Positions 5,329-7,551 of a stretch of 7,551 nt of DNA are shown in pieces; the stretch's first letter is position 1; each line of letters opens with the position of its first letter. A model generated the notes under the pieces. It was not told where the DNA came from. It made no database searches and was given only the letters and a program-made list of their open reading frames with translations. Where the stretch lies: NCBI GenBank assembly GCA_034211115.1, contig JAXHTH010000016.1, forward strand, positions 1-7,551. Reading direction: 5' to 3'. Position numbers and translations under genes: made by a program. This DNA comes from JAXHTH01 sp034211115 (GTDB taxonomy: Bacteria; Planctomycetota; Phycisphaerae; Phycisphaerales; SM1A02).

Positions 5329-5380
5329 AGAGACCGGGCCCCGGGGCGTCGTGTGATTTGTCCGCACCCGCCCGACGGAC

Positions 5381-6226
5381 TCAGGCGAGCAGGTCGAGGA
5401 TCTGCTGCGAGTGGGACGGATTGAGGCTCAGGACGCGCAGGGAAGCGCGGGCGAGCACGAGCAGCCTCGCCTGCGTCGCCGTCTCCTGCGCGTAGTCCGT
5501 GTCGCGGATGACCGATTCGCTCAGGGAGAGGTTCTCGATGGCGACGTTGACGCTGCTCTGACGGGCGCTGATGGTGTAGCGTGAGAAGGCGCCGAGTTCG
5601 CCGCGCATCGAGGCGACCTCGCGCTGCGCGGCGCTGATCGCCTTCTGGGCGCCCTCGAAGTCGCCGCCATCGATGGCCAGCGCGCCGCCGCGCCCGAGAT
5701 CGGCGAGCGTATAGGATTCGCCTCCGACGTCGACCTCGCCCAGGCTTCCGGTGGCGACGCTGTCGATGCTGACCGTCTGGCCGTTGGCGGTGACCTCCGC
5801 CGTGCCGTCGAGGAGTTGATCGCCGTTGAAGGTCGTCGAGCCGGCGAGGCGGTCGATGGTGCTCAGGATCGAGTCGAGCTCCATCTGGTTGGCTTCGCGC
5901 TCGGCATCGCTGAGGCCGGCATCGTTGGCGTTGGCCACCGCCAGCGCCTCGGCGTCGTTGAGCAGGCCGGACACCTCGCCCAGCGCGGCATCGGCGGTCG
6001 AGACAACGCTGTCGGCGCGCTGAAGGCCCTTCGACTCGGCCTCCAACGCCTTGATGAGGGCTCGCAGGCGTTCGGAGGAGATCAGCCCCGCCGGATCGTC
6101 GGCCCCGCGATTGATTCGCTGCGCGGTGGCGAGGCGCTCCAGGGACCTCGTCTGCTCGAGCATGGCGCGCTGCATGTTGCGCAGGGCGGTGAGCGCCGAG
6201 GAATCGAGGTTGTTGTTCGGGCCCAT
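5381..6226 (-). CDS. Compact flagellin
   Basis: The product has 281 residues and no cysteine. Residues 4-140 match the flagellin N-terminal D0/D1 region: a heptad-rich helix, RINRGADDPAGLISSERLRA (compare the usual R-I-N-x-x-x-D-D-A-A-G-L-x-I-x-x-R-x-R), and a D1 end with F-N-G-D-Q-L-L-D-G. Residues 190-281 are the C-terminal helices, including V-N-V-A-I-E-N-L-S-x-x-E-S-x-I-R-D-T-D-Y-A-x-E-T. Only about 50 residues lie between them, so the exposed D2/D3 domains are nearly absent. It would polymerise into the flagellar filament after export by the flagellar type III system; no signal peptide is expected or seen. The usual S-S-G before R-I-N is A-T-A here, and the usual C-terminal L-L-R ends as L-L-A. 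The ATG at 6224-6226 is preferred: GGGAGG (6233-6238) stands 6 nt upstream, whereas the ATG two codons earlier abuts it and a longer frame to 6289 adds non-flagellin residues. No sigma28 or sigma54 promoter was recognised; the only AT-richer stretch upstream is near 6282-6296. No other flagellar gene is visible nearby. Confidence 0.9.
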   Translation of the reverse strand: MGPNNNLDSSALTALRNMQRAMLEQTRSLERLATAQRINRGADDPAGLISSERLRALIKALEAESKGLQRADSVVSTADAALGEVSGLLNDAEALAVANANDAGLSDAEREANQMELDSILSTIDRLAGSTTFNGDQLLDGTAEVTANGQTVSIDSVATGSLGEVDVGGESYTLADLGRGGALAIDGGDFEGAQKAISAAQREVASMRGELGAFSRYTISARQSSVNVAIENLSLSESVIRDTDYAQETATQARLLVLARASLRVLSLNPSHSQQILDLLA

Positions 6227-6232
6227 CGTCAT

Positions 6233-6238
6233 CCTCCC
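6233..6238 (-). promoter_or_regulatory. Ribosome binding site that fixes the flagellin start
   Basis: GGGAGG on the minus strand is separated by 6 nt from the ATG at 6224-6226 and by none from the alternative ATG at 6230-6232. This spacing selects the shorter product beginning M-G-P-N-N-N. Confidence 0.75.
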
Positions 6239-6447
6239 TGACTGACCGGCACGACACCGCGCGGCAGCGCGCTGCGGTTCACTATCCAATATGAAGGGTG
6301 CGGAGGGAGGTCTTTTGAGGCGCCCGGTCGACGGCGTGAAGGCGGCGCAGGCCGCACAGACCGCGCCGGGCGGCCGGGAGGGGTGGTTATCGGACGCGAC
6401 GGGGCGATCGGGGGCGTGCTACGCCGCGAGCGGCGGGGTCGCGTGCC

Positions 6448-6485
6448 GGGGTTCGCGGTCCGGGGCCGGATTCCGGGGCCGGGGG
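6448..6485 (+). repeat. Four G runs beside the oxidase stop codon
   Basis: G runs of 4, 4, 4 and 5 at 6448-6451, 6462-6465, 6475-6478 and 6481-6485 lie within 38 bp on the plus strand, immediately after the oxidase subunit III stop (minus-strand sense). CCGGGG recurs in the run. It fits a loose four-tract quadruplex pattern with loops of 10, 9 and 2. No conventional terminator was found between this gene and flagellin. Confidence 0.35.
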
Positions 6486-6486
6486 T

Positions 6487-7443
6487 TCAGTCGATGAGGT
6501 ACAGCAGCGGGAAGAGGAAGATCCAGATGATGTCCACGACGTGCCAGTACAGGCCCCCCAGGTCGACGGGTGTGAAGTAGGCGGCACTGAAGTGGCCCCG
6601 GGCGGCGCGGACGATGAGCCAGCCGATGACGGCCATGCCGGCGAGGACGTGCAGGCCGTGCAGGCCCGTCATGCAGTAGTAGATGCCGAAGAAGATGTGC
6701 GCGTTGGCCGGGCGCTGCGGATCGGTGCGATGATCCGGATACGCGTGCTTTTCATCCGCCTCGGCATGCTCGTCGACGGCCGGGGTCTCTTCCTCGGCGG
6801 CGAGCCCGCCCGGTCCCTCGCCGGGCGGTTCGATCGCCGAGCGCGGCGGCTGGAACCCCTCCGCTTCAGATGCGCCGGCCTCGGTGGTGTCGGACGAAGG
6901 CGCGGCGGACTCGTCAGCGAGCAACGCGGCGGCCTCATTCTCTGAATGCTGCGCCTCGCCGTCGGCCGCGTGTGCGGGCTTCTCGTAGAAGCGTGTGCCG
7001 GGCAGGAGGCCGTGCTGGATCTTCGCCTTGTACTCGATGTACTTGATACCCATGAACCCCGCGCCGCCGAGGAAGGTCAGTGACAGCAGGATCACCAGGG
7101 CCTTCCTGCGGCCGAGCTGGGCGGCGGTGACGGCCATGGCCATCGTGAGGCTGGAGGCGATGAGGATGACGGTGTTGATCCCGCCATACTTCACGTCCAG
7201 GAACTGGCTGCCCCAGAGGAAGATGTCCGGACGGTTGTGGCGGAAGACGGCGTAGGCGGCGAAGAGCCCGCCGAAGAGCAGCAGCTCGGTGGCCAGGAAC
7301 AGCCACATTCCCAGCTTGCTCGCCTCGAACTGCTGGCGGGGGGTCTCCCAGTGGTGGGCGAGATGGGGCGGATGATCGTGACCGCCCCCCTCCTCGCGGG
7401 AAGGGCCGGATGCGTTTTCACCATGGCTGTCGAGCGCGGTCAT
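6487..7443 (-). CDS. ctaE: Cytochrome c oxidase subunit III with long acidic insert
   Basis: The product has 318 residues. It is an inner-membrane subunit of the haem-copper oxidase that passes electrons from cytochrome c to oxygen; subunit III carries no redox centre and supports stability and proton uptake. Five membrane helices are seen: about 44-67, 88-110, 114-134, 250-278 and 296-316, the short bacterial form lacking two N-terminal helices. Family marks are K-L-G-M-W-L-F-L-A-T-E with the conserved Glu at 53, M-T-G-L-H-G-L-H-V-L-A-G at 258-269, and Y-W-H-V-V-D-I-I-W-I-F-L-F-P at 299-312. Residues 1-35 are a His- and acid-rich cytoplasmic start. Between helices 3 and 4 a segment of roughly 95 residues (about 152-247) is rich in Glu, Ala, Asp and Pro; this is much longer than usual. 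The ATG at 7441-7443 has GAGG 6 nt upstream (7450-7453). Other oxidase genes would be expected upstream, beyond the right edge, but none is visible. Confidence 0.93.
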   Translation of the reverse strand: MTALDSHGENASGPSREEGGGHDHPPHLAHHWETPRQQFEASKLGMWLFLATELLLFGGLFAAYAVFRHNRPDIFLWGSQFLDVKYGGINTVILIASSLTMAMAVTAAQLGRRKALVILLSLTFLGGAGFMGIKYIEYKAKIQHGLLPGTRFYEKPAHAADGEAQHSENEAAALLADESAAPSSDTTEAGASEAEGFQPPRSAIEPPGEGPGGLAAEEETPAVDEHAEADEKHAYPDHRTDPQRPANAHIFFGIYYCMTGLHGLHVLAGMAVIGWLIVRAARGHFSAAYFTPVDLGGLYWHVVDIIWIFLFPLLYLID

Positions 7444-7524
7444 GGAGTGCCTCGCCTGGGGCCTTCGATCGGGCCGGTCCGTGGGGTGGGCATTGTAGGG
7501 TTGAGACGGGCCCGGGCCAGCGCG

Positions 7525-7541
7525 GCCACCGGAAAGGTGGC
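7525..7541. repeat. Short GC hairpin at the right edge
   Basis: GCCACC (7525-7530) and GGTGGC (7536-7541) form a 6-bp stem with loop GGAAA. It lies upstream of the oxidase gene. No T run follows on either strand, so it is only a candidate for pausing or for the end of the preceding gene. Confidence 0.35.
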
Positions 7542-7551
7542 TGGGGCGAGG

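Noticed and set aside
5330..5380. Terminator after flagellin
   Set aside because: GC-rich self-complementary stretches are present, but none has a proper loop followed by a T run.
6227..6289. Flagellin start at 6289
   Set aside because: The extra residues are Arg/Ala-rich and unlike flagellin, and the only good ribosome binding site fits the ATG at 6224-6226.

Overview
This looks like a piece of a planctomycete chromosome, probably class Phycisphaerae. Three neighbouring secreted proteins carry features of that group, and two of them end in the short tandem dockerin with flanking cysteines (CP-x-D-x-[DN]-x-[DN]-G-x-x-N-x-x-D-L-L-x-L-L-x-x-W) that is very common in Phycisphaerales. The window also holds a compact divergent flagellin, a tandem-ACT protein of a type I know from planctomycetes, and an aerobic cytochrome oxidase subunit. 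All supported genes lie on the minus strand. Family calls are from memory and reading; no database search was run.

Layout, in the direction of transcription (high to low coordinates). At 6487-7443 is cytochrome c oxidase subunit III with an unusual acidic insert. At 5381-6226 is a small flagellin. At 4849-5262 is a tandem-ACT protein with a good sigma70-type promoter in front. At 4423-4731 is a probable mobile-element junction: the 3' end of a tRNA or tmRNA gene (T-arm plus acceptor strand) with no 5' part, an open frame on the opposite strand that ends like the tail of a planctomycete tyrosine recombinase, and two more hairpins. At about 3236-4422 is 1.2 kb of very GC-rich DNA with no believable gene but several short repeats, including an 11-bp phased tandem array.

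At 1-3235 is a three-gene set of exported proteins, probably one transcript: a lectin/jelly-roll-like dockerin protein, a seven-repeat FG-GAP beta-propeller with a dockerin, and a right-handed beta-helix protein that leaves the window on the left. The two spacers between these genes are both exactly 35 bp and related in sequence.

Two observations deserve most attention. First, the beta-helix gene appears to be cut short at a run of 11 C (G in the coding sense). With 10 G the frame would stay open and continue with the same repeat motif to the window edge, so this is a phase-variable gene, a pseudogene or a sequencing error. Second, the tRNA fragment has the orientation expected of an attR site with an integrated element on its left. 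A recombinase-like tail reading across the core suggests an integrase gene that is split by its own integration.
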